A DNA stretch of 64,000 bases from Nesterenkonia pannonica (GCF_019575955.1 NZ_CP080575.1:682001-746000); one strand, 5' to 3'; counted from the first letter of the stretch, positions 30,192-42,297 are shown. Notes: generated by a model from the letters alone, not told the origin. Numbers and translations: made by a program.

Positions 30192-31576
30192 CGCAGACCT
30201 TCATGCTGCCCGACGTCGGAGAGGGCCTCACTGAAGCTGAGGTCACCTCCTGGAAGGTCGCCCCGGCGAGACCGTCGAAGTCAACCAGATCATCTGCGAG
30301 ATCGAAACGGCCAAGTCTCTGGTCGAGCTCCCGGTGCCGTTCGTGCGGCGAAGTCGCGGAGCTCCTCGCAGAAGAAGGGGAGACCGTCGAAGTCGGCAAG
30401 CCCCTCATCCGCATCGCAGGGAGGGCGACGACAGCAGCGAGCCCACCTCGGACCGCAGCGTCGAGACGGGCTCAGAGGCCGCAGACTCCAGCGAGGGGAG
30501 CAGGCCCTCGTCGGCTCAGGCCCCAAGGCAGACCCCGCCAAGCACCATGCGCGGCTGCGCCCCACGTCCCCGACGTCATCGACGCCGCGGCGCTGGGGCT
30601 GGAGGAGCAGGCCCCGGCATCCCGGGCCCCGGTCTGCACACCACCGACCTGGCGGAGATCGTCTCCCGGGCAAGCCCGCCCGTCCGCGCCCTGGCCAAAG
30701 GCTGGGCGTCGCCGTCTGGGAGCTGGTCGGCTCCGGGCGCAACGGTCAGATCACCCGGGATGACGTCGAACGGCAGGCTCGCGCCAAGAAGGCTCAGCAG
30801 GACCAGGGCCAGACGCCCCGTGCTTAAGCGCCCCCACACCCCAAGGCAGGCCGCCGACGCCGCAGGAGGTGGGCCTTCTCTACGACGGGCCTCGCGAGGA
30901 GAACGTGCAGGTGCGCGGCGTGCGCAAGGCTACGGCGCTCAATGTCGCCGCCTCGGCGCAGAACGTGCCCCACGTCTCGGTGTTCAAAGAGGTGGACGTC
31001 ACACGCACCATGGAGCTGCGGGCAGCCCTGAAGCAGGACCCCTCCTACCAGGGCCTGAGCGTGTCACCGATGCTCTTCGCCGCGAAGGCGATCATCTGGG
31101 CCGCACGCCGCAACCCCCAAGTCAACGCCACCTGGCACGAGACGCACTACACGCTGCGGAACTATGTGAACCTCGGCGTCGCAGCAGCGACGCCTCGCGG
31201 ACTGGTGGTCCCGGTCATCCACGAGGCCCACACCTACAACACGCAGGGCCTCGCGGCCGCCATCACCCAGCTGACCGTCGACGCGCGGGATGGCCGCACC
31301 ACGCCCGGCGAAATGCAGGGCGGGACCATCTCCATCACCAACATCGGAACCCTGGGCCTGGACTCAGGGACCCCATCCTTCCGCCCGGCCAGGCCAGCAT
31401 CATCGCCCTCGGTGCGGTGCGCAAGAAGCCGTGGGTCGTCGACGGCCAAATTGTTCCGCGCGATGTGATGGTCATCGGGGATCCTTCGACCACCGCCTCA
31501 TCGACGGCGACAAGGCGGGGCCTTCATCTCCGATGTGGCCTCCGTGATGGAGCAGCCCGGCCTGCTCATCAACTGA
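30188..31576 (+). CDS. 2-oxoacid dehydrogenase E2 acyltransferase
   Basis: Lipoyl domain at the N-terminus (VGEGLTEAEV; lipoyl Lys in EIETAKSLVEL), an Asp/Ser/Pro-rich linker, a peripheral-subunit-binding domain (VRALAKG, NGQITRDDVE in the corrected frame) and the catalytic domain with VPHVSVFKEVDVTRTMELR, TNIGTLG and the active-site DHRLIDGDKAG. At least six frame changes; GCTTAAGC near 30826 is one, the rest are run errors. About 460 residues. No E3 gene follows here. Confidence 0.9.
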
Positions 31577-31622
31577 GGTCACTGCCCAGAAGCCATGCTC
31601 CTGTCAGGGGCGAAGCTCCCGG

Positions 31623-32468
31623 TCAGGCGTTCCACAGACCGTAGCTGTCACCCAGGCTTGCGATCTTCTGCGCCCGAGCCAGGCGGGGAAGGTATGAGCC
31701 GTCCCCGATCGCCGCACCAGACTCATGAGCCTGGATGACCTCCCTGGCCCACTGCAGCTCCTCGTCCGAAGGGGCCAGCCCTCGATTCACCTGCTCGACC
31801 TGGGTGCGGTTCAGCGAAAGCTTGCCGGTCATTCCCATCTCGGCGGTGACTCGGCAGGCCTCTGCGACGGCCTCAGCAGAGGCATTGGCCTCCGCGGGTC
31901 CGTCGATGGCCCCGGGCAGGCCGCCCACACGAGAGGCGATGACCAGGCGCGAGCGTGCATACGCCAGTGCCATGGGGTCGGATGAGACGCCGACGTCCTT
32001 GCGGAAGTCGTTGGTTCCGAATGCCAAACGGAACGTACCCGGCGAAGAGGCGATCTGAACGGCGTTCTCGACACCGAGAGCGGATTCGATGAGCGCGATG
32101 ACTGGGGTGCCCGCCCTGAGGCGCATCGCTGTGTAGGCCACCTGGTCAGGCCGCTCGGTCTCGGCGAGCATCACGCCCCGGAGGCCGTCCGCCTTCGACA
32201 GGGCCTTGACATCATCCTCCCAGTGCTCGGAGGTCGTCGGGCTGATCCGAACCCATGCAGTCATCCCGCCGTTCAGCGCACCGAGCACCGACTCCCGCGC
32301 CGCCGCCTTGCCGTCAGCGGGAACGGACGCCTCCAGATCAAAGATCACCGAGTCCGCCTCCGATGCCAGCCCCGGTGCGAAATCGTCCTCCCTCGAGGCG
32401 TTGATCAGCAGCCACGAACGCGACAGTTTGGCGGGCAGAGCGGCAGCTCGGCGGTTTCGGATCGGCAT
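31623..32468 (-). CDS. HpcH/HpaI aldolase / CitE-like CoA ester lyase
   Basis: 281 residues, intact. TIM-barrel lyase of the CitE group: SWLLINASREDDF, SVIFDLEASVPADGK (metal-binding acidic residue), VIALIESALGV, RLAFGTNDF and KLSLNRTQVEQVN. These enzymes cleave citryl-, malyl- or methylmalyl-CoA. On the coding strand TAGGCT lies 6 bases before the ATG, with GGAGG inside the spacer. Convergent with the E2 gene. Confidence 0.85.
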   Translation of the reverse strand: MPIRNRRAAALPAKLSRSWLLINASREDDFAPGLASEADSVIFDLEASVPADGKAAARESVLGALNGGMTAWVRISPTTSEHWEDDVKALSKADGLRGVMLAETERPDQVAYTAMRLRAGTPVIALIESALGVENAVQIASSPGTFRLAFGTNDFRKDVGVSSDPMALAYARSRLVIASRVGGLPGAIDGPAEANASAEAVAEACRVTAEMGMTGKLSLNRTQVEQVNRGLAPSDEELQWAREVIQAHESGAAIGDGSYLPRLARAQKIASLGDSYGLWNA

Positions 32469-32862
32469 GCCTCCAGCCTAGCCTGAGGGGAGCTCGTGGA
32501 GCGGCACCTTCTGCTTGACACACCCCTTCCCAGCGCCGCACACTTAGTCCACAGCGGGTGCTTCAGACTCTGAAGAAATCCGCGGGAATGACTTCTACGT
32601 TGTTCTCGTTACCCCTGGATACAGACGTGACTCAGAGCATCCGTTCCCTCTGTGTCACACTCTGAATAGTTGAGAAGTTGAGGCTGGGTGCCAACCATCC
32701 CACCCCTCCGTGCGGCATCCGGACTCCTTCTCAACAGAGGTGGGGCGGCCCCGTTCACCGCCCCCACCTCGCCCGCCCTTCTTCGCGCAGACCACCCGCA
32801 TCAGGCTGCACCTGCACCGCGGCGGTTTCCTGCCCCAGGGCCCTCTGACGTACTCTTTTCCG
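32469..32862. other. Intergenic region with a 15-base palindrome
   Basis: About 390 bases between a divergent pair. It contains CTTCAGA-C-TCTGAAG (32561-32575), a perfect inverted repeat, and related CTCTGAA and GACTCAGAG strings downstream. A TTGACA lies at 32515-32520 with no clear -10 box at the right distance. I see no convincing gene here. Confidence 0.5.
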
Positions 32863-33596
32863 GTGCTTACCTGCTGGCTCTCATCCATTCTCGGTGCTGC
32901 TCTCGGCCTCACGCTGACCCTCAGCGCATGCGGAGGAGGTCAGGACGACGGAAGCAGCTCGCAGGGCAGCGGAGACCAGGGCGCCCAGGAGCAGGAGTAC
33001 GACAACCCGGTGCCTGCCCCGGAGTACGAGGACGACGACTCAGTGCGTCTGCCTCTGGGCTTCATCAGCCCGGTGGGGCAGAACGAGGCAGCACCGCTGG
33101 AGGACGGCGGCATCGGCGAGGCTGATGACGCTCCCGGCGATCCCTTTCAGGCCCAGCCTGAGCAGTCGGAGCCGCACCTGACGGAGATCGCCAGAACAGA
33201 CGCCTTCGGATGTGAGGACCGCATCTCGGTCATCCAGACGGTGCCGATGGTGGTGGATGACCCCGCCGGAGCGGCCCTTGAGTTTCTGCTGGAGGATCAG
33301 TACGGCCAGCACGGCAGCCCTGAGTTCGTGAATGCCCTGGCTGTCACTGATCTCAGCATCGAGAGCGTCGAGCATTCGGGAGGCACCGTGACGGTGGAGC
33401 TTTCGGGCCAGCCCCGGCAGCAGGCGGCTGCCAGGCGTGGCAGGTGCTGAAGCAGATCGAGACCACAGCCCGGATGGCCACGGGCGCGGATGAGGCAGAG
33501 GTCCTCCTCGAGGGCGCGAGCCTGGCCGAGCAGCTGGGCATCAGCGAGGACTCGCCGCTGCAGATCAACGAGATCGAACCCGAAGTGGAGTACTGA
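32863..33596 (+). CDS. GerMN-domain-like lipoprotein
   Basis: About 245 residues. Hydrophobic signal ending in the lipobox LSAC, a Gln/Ser/Glu-rich tether, then a domain with VTDLSIESVEHSGGTVTVEL and a helix-strand end LKQIETTARMATGADEAEVL, resembling GerMN sporulation-type domains found in actinobacterial lipoproteins. The GTG start is approximate because GCTTAC lies within it. One break near 33418. Surface-anchored; role unknown. Confidence 0.6.
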
Positions 33597-33644
33597 GCGG
33601 CCTGAGCGCACCGGCTGAGGACGCACGTGCCTCAAGCCGGGTCC

Positions 33645-35433
33645 TCAGCTCCTCCTGAGATCGAGGTCAGCTTCGGCGAACTCCGCACCGGGCTCGGCAG
33701 GCTCCTCGCCGGAAGCCCGCCGGATCTCGAGATCACGCAGCTCCACCCGCCGGATCTTTCCGGAGATGGTCTTGGGCAGCTCTGCCTGCTCGATCCTGCG
33801 CACCCTCTTGAATCCGGGCACAGAGTCCCGGCAGTGCTGAAGGATGGAGGCGGCCGTCTCCCTGCTCCACTGCGCATCCCGGGTCAGAGACACGAAAGCT
33901 TTGGGGACGGAGAGCCGCAGGGCGTCAGGAGAGGGAACGACGGCGGCCTCGGCGACCGCAGGATGCTCCACCAGCACCGACTCCAGCTCGAAGGGGAGAT
34001 GCGGTAGTCGGAGGACTTGAACACGTCGTCGGAGCGCCCGACGTAGGTCAGCACGCCCGACTCCTCCCGTCGGACCACATCGCCAGTGTGGTAAACACCG
34101 TCGCGGAAGGCCTCCGAGGTGCGCTCCTCGTCTCCGAAGTAGGCCTTGAAGAGGCCCGCAGGCCGATCCGGGCTCTGCTCCCGCGTCGCCCGCAGACAGA
34201 GCTCACCCTCATCGGAGGCCTCGCCGGTCTGGGGGTCCACGATGACGACCTCGTAGCCCGGCAGGGGACGCCCCATGGAGCCGGGCACGACGTCCTGCCC
34301 CGGAGTGTTGGCCACCTGCAGAGTGGTCTCCGTCTGGCCGTAGCCGTCGCGGATGGTGGTTCCCCATGCTCGCTCCACCTGCGCGATCACTTCGGCGTTG
34401 AGCGGCTCGTAAGCGGAGACGGTCACCCTGGGCGGACTGGTCAGCTGGGCGAGATCGGCCTGGATGAGCATGCGCCACACGGTGGGCGGTGCGCAGAAGC
34501 TGGTGACGCCGTGCTTCTCCATGGTCTGCATGAGAGCGACCGGGTCGAAGCGGCCGTAGTTGTAGACGAAGATCGTGGCTTCGGCGATCCACGGCGCGAA
34601 GAAGCTGGACCATGCGTGCTTGCCCCACCCGGGGCCTGCGACGTTGAGGTGCACATCGCCCGGCCGGATGCCGATCCAGTACATGGTGGTCAGATGCCCC
34701 ACGGGGTACGAGGTGTGCGTGTGCTCCACCAGCTTGGGCAGGCTCGTGGTCCCGGAGGTGAAGTACAGCAGGAGGGTCTCGTCGGCTGCGGTGGCCCGAT
34801 CGGGGCGAACTCCGGGGATGCCTCGTATGCCTGCGGAAACGAGAGGATGCGCCGGGCCCCGCTCTGAGGGGAGTCCGCCGCCGGGAGCGAGGCATCCGGG
34901 GTGTATTGCCCGGGCACGTGGATGAGCGTGAGGTCGCCCTCAACCGCGGAGAACTTCTCGCAGTCTGCCGCACCGGCGACGGCCCACTGAGCTCTGCCGC
35001 GCGCGACGCGGTCCTGCAGGTCGGCCGGTCCCATCTGGGTGGCGGTGGGGATCAGCACGGCGCCGAGCTTGATGCCGGCGAGCATGATCTCCCACAGCTC
35101 CACCTGGTTGCCGAGCATCAGGATGATTCGGTCCCCGCGCCGGACTCCGGCTGCGCGCAGCCAGGTGGCCGTCCGGTTCGATCTGTCGGCCAGCTCGGCG
35201 AAGGTGCGCCGCAGGACTGAGCCGTCTGCTTCGGCGATCACCAGGGCATCCTGGTCGCGGCGCTCGGGGCTTGCAGCGATCACGTCGAACCAGTCGAGGC
35301 CGAAGTTGAAGTGCGGGATCTCGGGCCAGCGGAACTCTGCGCGAGCCCGGTCGTAGTCCGTTCGGCAGTCCACCAGCTGGTCGCGTGCGGTGCGGAATGC
35401 GTCAGCTGCGGGGTTCTGGCTGGTGTGTGTCAC
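33645..35433 (-). CDS. AMP-binding acyl-CoA synthetase
   Basis: About 590 residues. Adenylation motifs: the P-loop YFTSGTTSLPKLVEHTH, AYEPLNAEV, DGYGQTET, and the hinge and C-terminal lysine motif KTISGKIRR; VYHTGDVVRREE is the phosphate-binding segment. Resembles acetyl-CoA or medium-chain acyl-CoA ligases of actinobacteria. GTG start at 35433 assumed. Breaks near 34990, 34790 and 33995. Probably feeds acyl-CoA metabolism together with the nearby CitE-like lyase, though it is on its own transcript. Confidence 0.85.
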
Positions 35434-35581
35434 GACGCGGGTACGTCCTTCGATTCGGCGGACAGTGCGGCTTCCGTGACAGCCTAGGACTGTATGCGAG
35501 CCCCGCACTGGTGCGGTGCCCATGAGTCCGCATAGTGATCCTTATATGATCGGGACAATATTTCTACTGGTGGGAGGCTGA

Positions 35582-36297
35582 ATGCAGAGCATTGAGGAGG
35601 GCTTCAGCGTCGGGCTGCGCATCTCCTCACCGGTGCTCATTCTGGCCGGACCATCCCCGCCTCGAGTGAGCTGACGGCGCGGCTTCGGAGCCTCGACGTC
35701 AAGGTGCTCACGGCATCTGCCGCTGACGCGGCGGTGCAGCTCGCCGAGGAGGAGGACGTGCATCTGGTGGTGGCCGACGCCCGCGCGTCACGTCGGATCG
35801 CGGAGCTCGACGACGCGGTCGCTCGTCTGCGCGAGGGGCGCGCCGAGATGGCGGGTCTGCTGTGGTTCGATTCGGATGCCCCCGACGCCGAGATCCTCAG
35901 CCTGTGCACCTCCGCAGATGATCACATGGCTGCTCATATCGGTGTCGACGAGTCGCTGCGGAGGCTGCACCTGCTCACAGGGCGCATACCTGAGAGCAGG
36001 GACGGCGAGCGCCTGGTGATCGGAGATCTTGAGCTTGACGCCCACAGCCGGACGGTCACGCGCGCTGGTGTGGACATCGACTTGTCGGACACGGAGTTCC
36101 GGCTTCTGCGCCTGCTGATGCGCCACGCGCGCACAGTGCTTCCCAAGTCTCAGATCCTTCAGGAGGTGTGGGAGTACGAGTTCGCTGGCCAGGCCAACCT
36201 GGTGGAGCTGTACATCTCGTACGTGCGCAAGAAGATCGAGAACGGCATGCCCCGAATGATCCACACCGTTCGGGGCGCCGGCTACGTGCTGCGGTAG
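35582..36297 (+). CDS. OmpR/PhoB-type DNA-binding response regulator, atypical receiver
   Basis: About 238 residues. The C-terminal winged helix is clear: IDLSDTEFRLLRLLMRHA, QILQEVWEYE, VELYISYVRKKIENG and IHTVRGAGYVLR. The N-terminal receiver is degenerate: the usual acidic pair near the start is missing, though a possible phosphorylated Asp remains in HLVVADARA. No histidine kinase is next to it. One break near 35660. GGGAGG precedes the ATG. The 3' end overlaps the convergent surface-protein gene by 16 bases. Confidence 0.8.
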
Positions 36298-37436
36298 GCC
36301 TCGGACTGAGCGCGCCGTGAGGCCCTGACGGCCCCGAGTCCCAGCGAGAGGGCGAGCAGGGCGAGTATGGCTGCCCACAGGGTGGCGCCGGTCTGGGCCA
36401 GACCGATCTCCTCGCTGGCCTGCGTGCCCTCCGTCTCGAACGGCCCCTCAGCAGCGTCCTCGCTACCCGCGCGCCCTGCTGGAGTCCGGTGAAGGGGTTC
36501 AGTGTGCCGGTCATCCCCGGCATGGTCAGCGAGTAGCTGCCCTCCGGGACTTCGAGGCTGTCCTCAGGTGCGGGGTTGGGCGCTCCGGGAAGCGAAAGTC
36601 CTGCGGCCGGGGACGAAGGAGTGCCCTGCGGCCCCTCCTCTGTGGGCGTCGGAGCCGCGACCGCGTCGTCGGTGGTGTCGGTCTCGTCGTCCTCACCGTC
36701 CTCCGGGACGGTGGCGTCCGGCTCGTCAGTGTCGGGGGTCTGGGCGTCTTCGTCGGGCTGGGTCTGTGTGGGAGTGGACTCCGGCTCCGTCTCCGTCTCC
36801 GGCGTTGGGCTGGCTGCGGCGTCGCCGTTGACGGTGATGACGGCGGAGCACCCGAACGTCTCCCCGTCCGCGGAGGTCCCGTTGATCGTCAGAGTGTCCT
36901 GTTGGGTGCCGGTGACTGATTCAGGGGCCGTGTATGTGAGCTGGCTGCCGCTGAGCGAGACGGATGCGCCCAGGGAGGAGCCGCCGGGGCCTAGGCTCAG
37001 CTGCGTTCCGCTTGGCGCGTTGATCGTCAGAGTGGCCTGCTCGCTAAGCATTGATGCTGGTGCGAGGGCATTCAAAGCTGAACGCCTCAGGCTCCTCCGG
37101 CTCGGTCTCATCCGGCACATCAGTGTCTTCCGCCGGGTCGGTCTCGAGCTCCGGCTCCGGCTCCGAATCTGTCTCCTCGGGCTCAGGCTCCAGAGGCTCT
37201 TCCGGCGTAGGCGTCGGAGTAGGTGTGGGCGTCGGGGAGGCGTCGACGGTGGGCTCAGGAGCCCCCTCATCGTCCTGCGTCACGGAATCGTCCTCTTCGT
37301 CCTCTGACACACCGTCCTCAGTGCCTTCGGCGGTCTGAGCGGGCGTCGGCTCCGCAGTCTCGGAGGCATGCGAAACCGCTGCCCCGGGGATCAGGAGGAG
37401 GGCGGCGAGGAGGAGCTGCCGCAGCTGGACGTGCAC
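36282..37436 (-). CDS. Sortase-anchored surface protein with LAQTG motif
   Basis: About 385 residues. Signal peptide, long Thr/Pro/Glu/Asp-rich stretches with repeated TP dipeptides, a beta-rich domain around QATLTINAPSGTQLSLG, more low-complexity sequence, then GLAQTGATLWAA, a hydrophobic helix and a positive tail, the layout of a cell-wall-anchored protein. LAxTG is the motif used by class E sortases. GCTTAGC at 37043 resolves to a 6-base string; another break near 36470. No sortase gene is in the window. Confidence 0.78.
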
Positions 37437-37473
37437 GCACGCCGAGGAGTCTACAGGCCAGTAACAGCTGGTA

Positions 37474-38474
37474 TCACGCGAGACGCTCCGGAGGGGACGC
37501 AGTCAGCGACGGGTCGGTCTGGGCCAGGTGCCCCACGGCTTCCTCGATCGCTGAGATGGTCTCTGCGGGCAGCGTCACACCTGCGGCGGCCGCGTTCGAG
37601 GCGATCTGCTCGGGCCGCGAGGCGCCGACGAGCGCTGAGGCCACGTTGGGCCGGTTCAGGACCCACGCGATGGCCAGCTGGGCCATCGTCAGACCCTGGT
37701 CCTCGGCGATGGGGCGCAGCTGCTGGACGGCGCGCAGGACCTCGTCGTTGAGGTACTTCTCGACGAAGTGTCCGGATTCCTCGTGGGCTGCCCTGGACCC
37801 CTCCGGATACGGCTCCCCGGGCTTGTACTTGCCGGTGAGGACGCCCTGGGCAATGGGAGACCAGACGATCTGGCTGACCCCCAGCTCCTCGGAGGCTGGA
37901 ACGACCTCCTCCTCGATCACCCTCCAGAGCATGTTGTACTGCGGCTGGCTGCTGATGAGCTGGATGCCCAGATCCTCGGCCAGTGCATGGTAGCCTGATC
38001 TGCTCCGCAGTCCACTCGCTGACGCCGATGTAGAGCGCCTTGCCCTGGCGCACCACGTCGGCGAAGGCCTGCATGGTCTCCTCCAGCGGTGTGGCGTAGT
38101 CGAACCGGTGCGCCTGATAGAGGTCCACGTAGTCGGTGCCGAGCCGCTTCAGCGAACCGCTGATCGACTCCATGATGTGCTTTCGGCTCAGGCCGGTGTC
38201 GTTCGGGCCCTTGGGGCCGGTGGGGAAGTAGACCTTGGTGAGGATCTCCAGGGATTCCCGCCGCTGGCCCTTCAGAGCATCGCCGAGAACCTGTTCGGCG
38301 ATGGTGTTGGCATACACGTCCGCCGTGTCGAAGGTGGTGATCCCTGCGTCGAGGGCGGCGTGCACGCACTGCGCGGCCACTTCGTTCTCCACCTGGGACC
38401 CGTGGGTCAGCCAGTTGCCGTAGGTGATCTCTGAGATCTTCAGGCCGGAATTGCCGAGGTGTCTGAACTCCATG
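37474..38474 (-). CDS. Aldo/keto reductase
   Basis: About 333 residues. (beta/alpha)8 NADPH oxidoreductase: [18 protein letters not shown], the Asp/Tyr pair in FDTADVYAN, Lys in EILTKVYF and His in LYQAHRFD, with [17 protein letters not shown]. Closest in pattern to the voltage-gated potassium-channel beta-subunit group. TACGCT lies 7 bases before the ATG on the coding strand. One break near 37995. Confidence 0.88.
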
Positions 38475-38569
38475 ATCGCCAGCGTAGGCCACGCCCTCGG
38501 CAAAGTCTCCCCCTTCTGGGCCGCCCCGGGCCCCTCGGGTCCGCACCGGGTCGCTGGTAGGTTGCTTTC

Positions 38570-39557
38570 ATGGCAGAGCTTCCTGTGATCACAGTCCTGC
38601 ACCCCGCCGACGCCTCAGGGCCGATGGCTGTGCCCCTGGTCTGGAGCGCCTCGAGGGGCGGGCCGACATCCGGCTCACCGGCCCCGAGGGCCTGTCTGAG
38701 GCAGTCCGCGGCGCAGATGCGCTCTTCCTCTGGGACTTCTTCTCGGAGGCTGTGCAGGACGCATGGCCGCAGGCGGACCGACTGTCCTGGATCCACGTGG
38801 CGGCAGCAGGAGTGGACAAGCTGATCTTCGACGAGCTCGCCGCATCCGAGGTGACGGTCACCAACGCTCAGGGCACGTTCGACCGGCCCATCGCAGAGTG
38901 GGTGCTCGGGGCAGTTCTGGCCGAGGCCAAGGACTTCGCCGCGGCTACGAGTACAAGTCGCAGAAGGTCTGGAAGCACCGTGAGACGCGTCGGGTGCAGG
39001 GGCTCTCAGCGATCGTGGTCGGCACCGGCGCGATCGGACGCGAGACGGCTCGTCTGCTGAAGGCTGTGGGCATCGAGGTGCGCGGCGCAGGCCGGAGAGC
39101 CCGCCAGGGCGACCCGGACTTCGGCGAGGTGGTGCTCTCAGAGAGCCTCGAGGAGCACGTCGGCGACGCGGACATCCTCGTCAACGCTGCGCCTCTGACC
39201 CCGCAGACGCACGGGCTGATCGGCCGCGGCGTCCTGAGCGCCATGAAGCCTGGGGCCCACTTTGTGAACATCGGCCGCGGCCAGTCGGTGGATGAGGCCG
39301 CACTGGCTGACGCGCTGCGGCAGGGGCCTGTGGGCTTCGCCTCGCTCGACGTGTTCGAGACCGAGCCGCTGCCTGAGTCCTCGCCGCTCTGGGAGATGGA
39401 GAACGTGCTCATCAGCGCGCACATGTCAGGCGACGTGGTGGGGTGGCAGGAGACCCTCGCAGAGCAGTTCCTCGACAACGCCGAAAGGTGGCTCGAGGGT
39501 CAGTCGCTGAACAACGTGGTGGACAAGGAGAAGGGCTACGTGCCCCAGCCCCGGTGA
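38570..39557 (+). CDS. D-isomer 2-hydroxyacid dehydrogenase
   Basis: About 330 residues. NAD-binding [15 protein letters not shown], the catalytic Arg in [13 protein letters not shown], Glu in [15 protein letters not shown] and His in LISAHMSG. Substrate uncertain (glyoxylate/hydroxypyruvate-type). TAGGTT lies 6 bases before the ATG. Breaks near 38635 and 38945. Confidence 0.88.
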
Positions 39558-39647
39558 CTGGTCTGTGTCCGTGGCGGGGCACAGGCGCGCCGCGTGGCAC
39601 ACTGACCGCAGAACGTGTTCGGCGACACCGTGATCGAGGAGGCCCCA

Positions 39648-41040
39648 TGACCGATTTGGCAGACCTGACCGCAGCGGAGCTGCTCGACGGCTATGCGTCG
39701 GGACAGTTCACACCTGTCGACGCAGCGGAGGCGGCCCTGACCCGCATCGAGGAGCGGGACGACGACCTCAACGCCTTCGTCCTGGTGGACAGGGAGTCCG
39801 CACTGGCCTCGGCGCAGGAGTCCGCCGCCCGATGGCGATCGGGGAGACGCTCGGCCCCGGCGACGGGGTGCCCACCAGCATCAAAGACATCTTCGGCACC
39901 AAAGGGTGGCCCACCCTGCGCGGCACCACCCTCATCGATGAGGCAGGTCCCTGGGAGTGGGACGCTCCCTGCGTGGCGCGCCTGCGTGAGACCGGCGCGG
40001 TCCTCCTGGGGAAGACCGCCACCCCGGAATTCGCGTGGAAGGGCGTGACGGACTGCAGTCGGTTCGGCGCCACATCCAACCCCTGGGACGCGTCCACCCA
40101 CGCAGGCGGCTCCTCCGGCGGGTCGGCGGCAGCGGTGGGCGTAAGCATGGGTCCGTGGTCGGTGGGCACCGACGGCGGCGGCTCCGTCCGAATCCCGGCC
40201 TCCTTCACCGGGACGGTGGCGCTCAAGCCCACCTACGGCCTCATCCCGATGTACCCGTCCTCGCCCTTCGGCACCCTCGCGCACGCCGGTCCGATGACCC
40301 GGACCGTCACCGACACTGCGCTCCTTCTCGATGTCATCTCGGGTACGACCCTCGGGACTGGTCCTCGCTGCCGACGCCGCACACCTCGTTCGTGCAGAGC
40401 CTCGAGGGCGATCTGAAGGGGCTGCGCATCGCCTTCAGCGCTGACCTCGGGTTCGGCACCAACGACCCTGAGGTGGACCGCCTGGTCCGGGATGCCGTGA
40501 AGACACTGGAGGAGGGCGGTGCGATCGTCGAGGAGGTGGACCCCGGCTTCGAGGACCCGGTGGAGCCGTTCCACGTGCTCTGGTTCACCGGTGCCAGCAA
40601 GGTCCTCGAGGCCTATGACGACGACGCCATGGAGAAGATCGATCCGGGCCTGCGGGAAGGAATCGAAAAGTATCAGGACGCCACCGCCCGCGACTACCTG
40701 CAGGCGGTGCAGGTGCGCATGAACATGGGCGTGCAGATGGGCGCCTTTCACCAGAAGTACGACCTGCTCGTGACTCCCACCATGCCGATCACCTCCTTCG
40801 ACTGCAGTAAGCAGTCCCCCAGGGCTGGTCCTCGGACCTGTGGACCTCCTGGACCCCTACACCTACCCGTTCAACATGACGCAGCAGCCCGCCGTCTCGG
40901 TGCCCTGCGGAGTGGCCGACAACGGCCTGCCGGTGGGACTGCAGTTCGTCGGCGCGCGCAACCAGGACGCCGCAGTGCTGCGGGCCGCAGCCGCCTACGA
41001 GCAGCTGGAGGGCAGCAGCTTCGCCCGGCCCAGAGCCTGA
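39648..41040 (+). CDS. Amidase signature enzyme
   Basis: About 465 residues. The Ser-cisSer-Lys triad is visible: Lys in TSIKDIFGT, cis-Ser in HAGGSSGGSAAA and nucleophile Ser in GTDGGGSVRIPASF. AVSVPCGVADNGLPVGLQFVG near the C-terminus is also typical. The motif around GVSMGPWSVG may read AGMGPW in truth (GTAAGC site at 40143). ATG preceded by GAGGAGG. Breaks near 39835, 40350 and 40810. Hydrolyses an amide of unknown nature. Confidence 0.88.
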
Positions 41041-41088
41041 CCCCATGGGCAGGCTCCCAGGAGCCGGGCAGACGGCAGGCGGGGCTCC

Positions 41089-42292
41089 GTGCGCCCTTCG
41101 CTGAGGGCGGTCCTCACCGGCCTGTGCATCACACAGATCACCGCGTGGGGCACGCTCTACTACGCCTTCCCCGTGCTCTCGGCGCGCATCGCAGAGGACA
41201 CCGGATGGACTGTGGCGCAGACGACCGCCGCATACTCCGCCGGGCTCGTCGTGTCGGCTCTGCTGGGGATCCCCGCAGGCAGGCTGCTGGACCGGCGCGG
41301 ACCGCGCCTTGTGATGACTGCGGGCTCCGTCGCGGGAACCGCTGCTCTGGTCATCATCGCCGCGGCCCCCAACTACCCCGTCTTCGTGGTCGGCTGGCTG
41401 CTCGCCGGGGTCGGCATGGCAGGCACTCTCTATCCTCCGGCGTTTGCGGCCGTGACGAGGTGGTACGGACATCGGCGGGTGTTCGCCCTGACCGTCATCA
41501 CGCTCATCGGCGGGCTGGCCTCCACGGTCTTCGCTCCGGTGACGGAGGCGCTCGCGGAAGCCTTCCCTGGCAGCACGTCTATCTGGTGCTCGCCGGAATC
41601 TACGCCCTGATCACCCTGCCGCTGCACGCCGTCGTCCTGAACCGCGCGTGGCCCTCGGACCAGAGCGCATCATCGGCCGAGGGAGCGGACGAGACCGACC
41701 AGCAGTACGCGCGGGCCGTGATGCGCTCCCCGTCGTACGTGCTGATGACCGTCGGCATGACGCTGGGGCGCTGTCGATGTTCGCGGCGATGATCAATCTC
41801 GTGCCCATGCTCATCGACCGAGGGGTCTCCTCGACGCTCGCCGCGTGGGTGCTGGGGCTGGGAGGCGCCTACCAGGTGCTGGGGCGGCTGTTCTACTGGG
41901 CGATGGAGCGAGGCATGAGCGTGCGCGCCCGGACCGTGCTGATCTACGGCGTCACGGCAGTGGCCACGGGGCTTCTTGCCCTCGATGCCTCGAATGCGGT
42001 GTGGCTGGTGATCGTCTCAGTCGGGGCAGGCGTGGGTCGGGGGCTGTCCACCCTGCTGAAGGCGACGGCTGTGACGGATCGCTGGGGGCCGCGGGCCTAC
42101 GGACGGCTCTCCGGGGTGTTCAACGCCCCGGTCATGCTGGCCATCGCGGTCGCGCCCGCCGCCGGTGCGTGGGGAGCTCAGCTGCTGGGAAGCTGGGAGC
42201 TGATGTACGTGGTGCTGGCTGCGGTGGGCGCTGCGGCCGTGGCGTCGCTGGCGCTCAGCGTGCCCCGCCCTCCTCGTGAGGGCGGCGCGTAG
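41089..42292 (+). CDS. Major facilitator superfamily transporter
   Basis: About 400 residues with twelve hydrophobic segments split by a cytoplasmic loop near [16 protein letters not shown]. The loop 2-3 motif [13 protein letters not shown] is present. Substrate unknown. GTG start 48 bases after the amidase, so it may take up the amidase substrate. Breaks near 41570 and 41770. Confidence 0.85.
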
Positions 42293-42297
42293 CGGCT

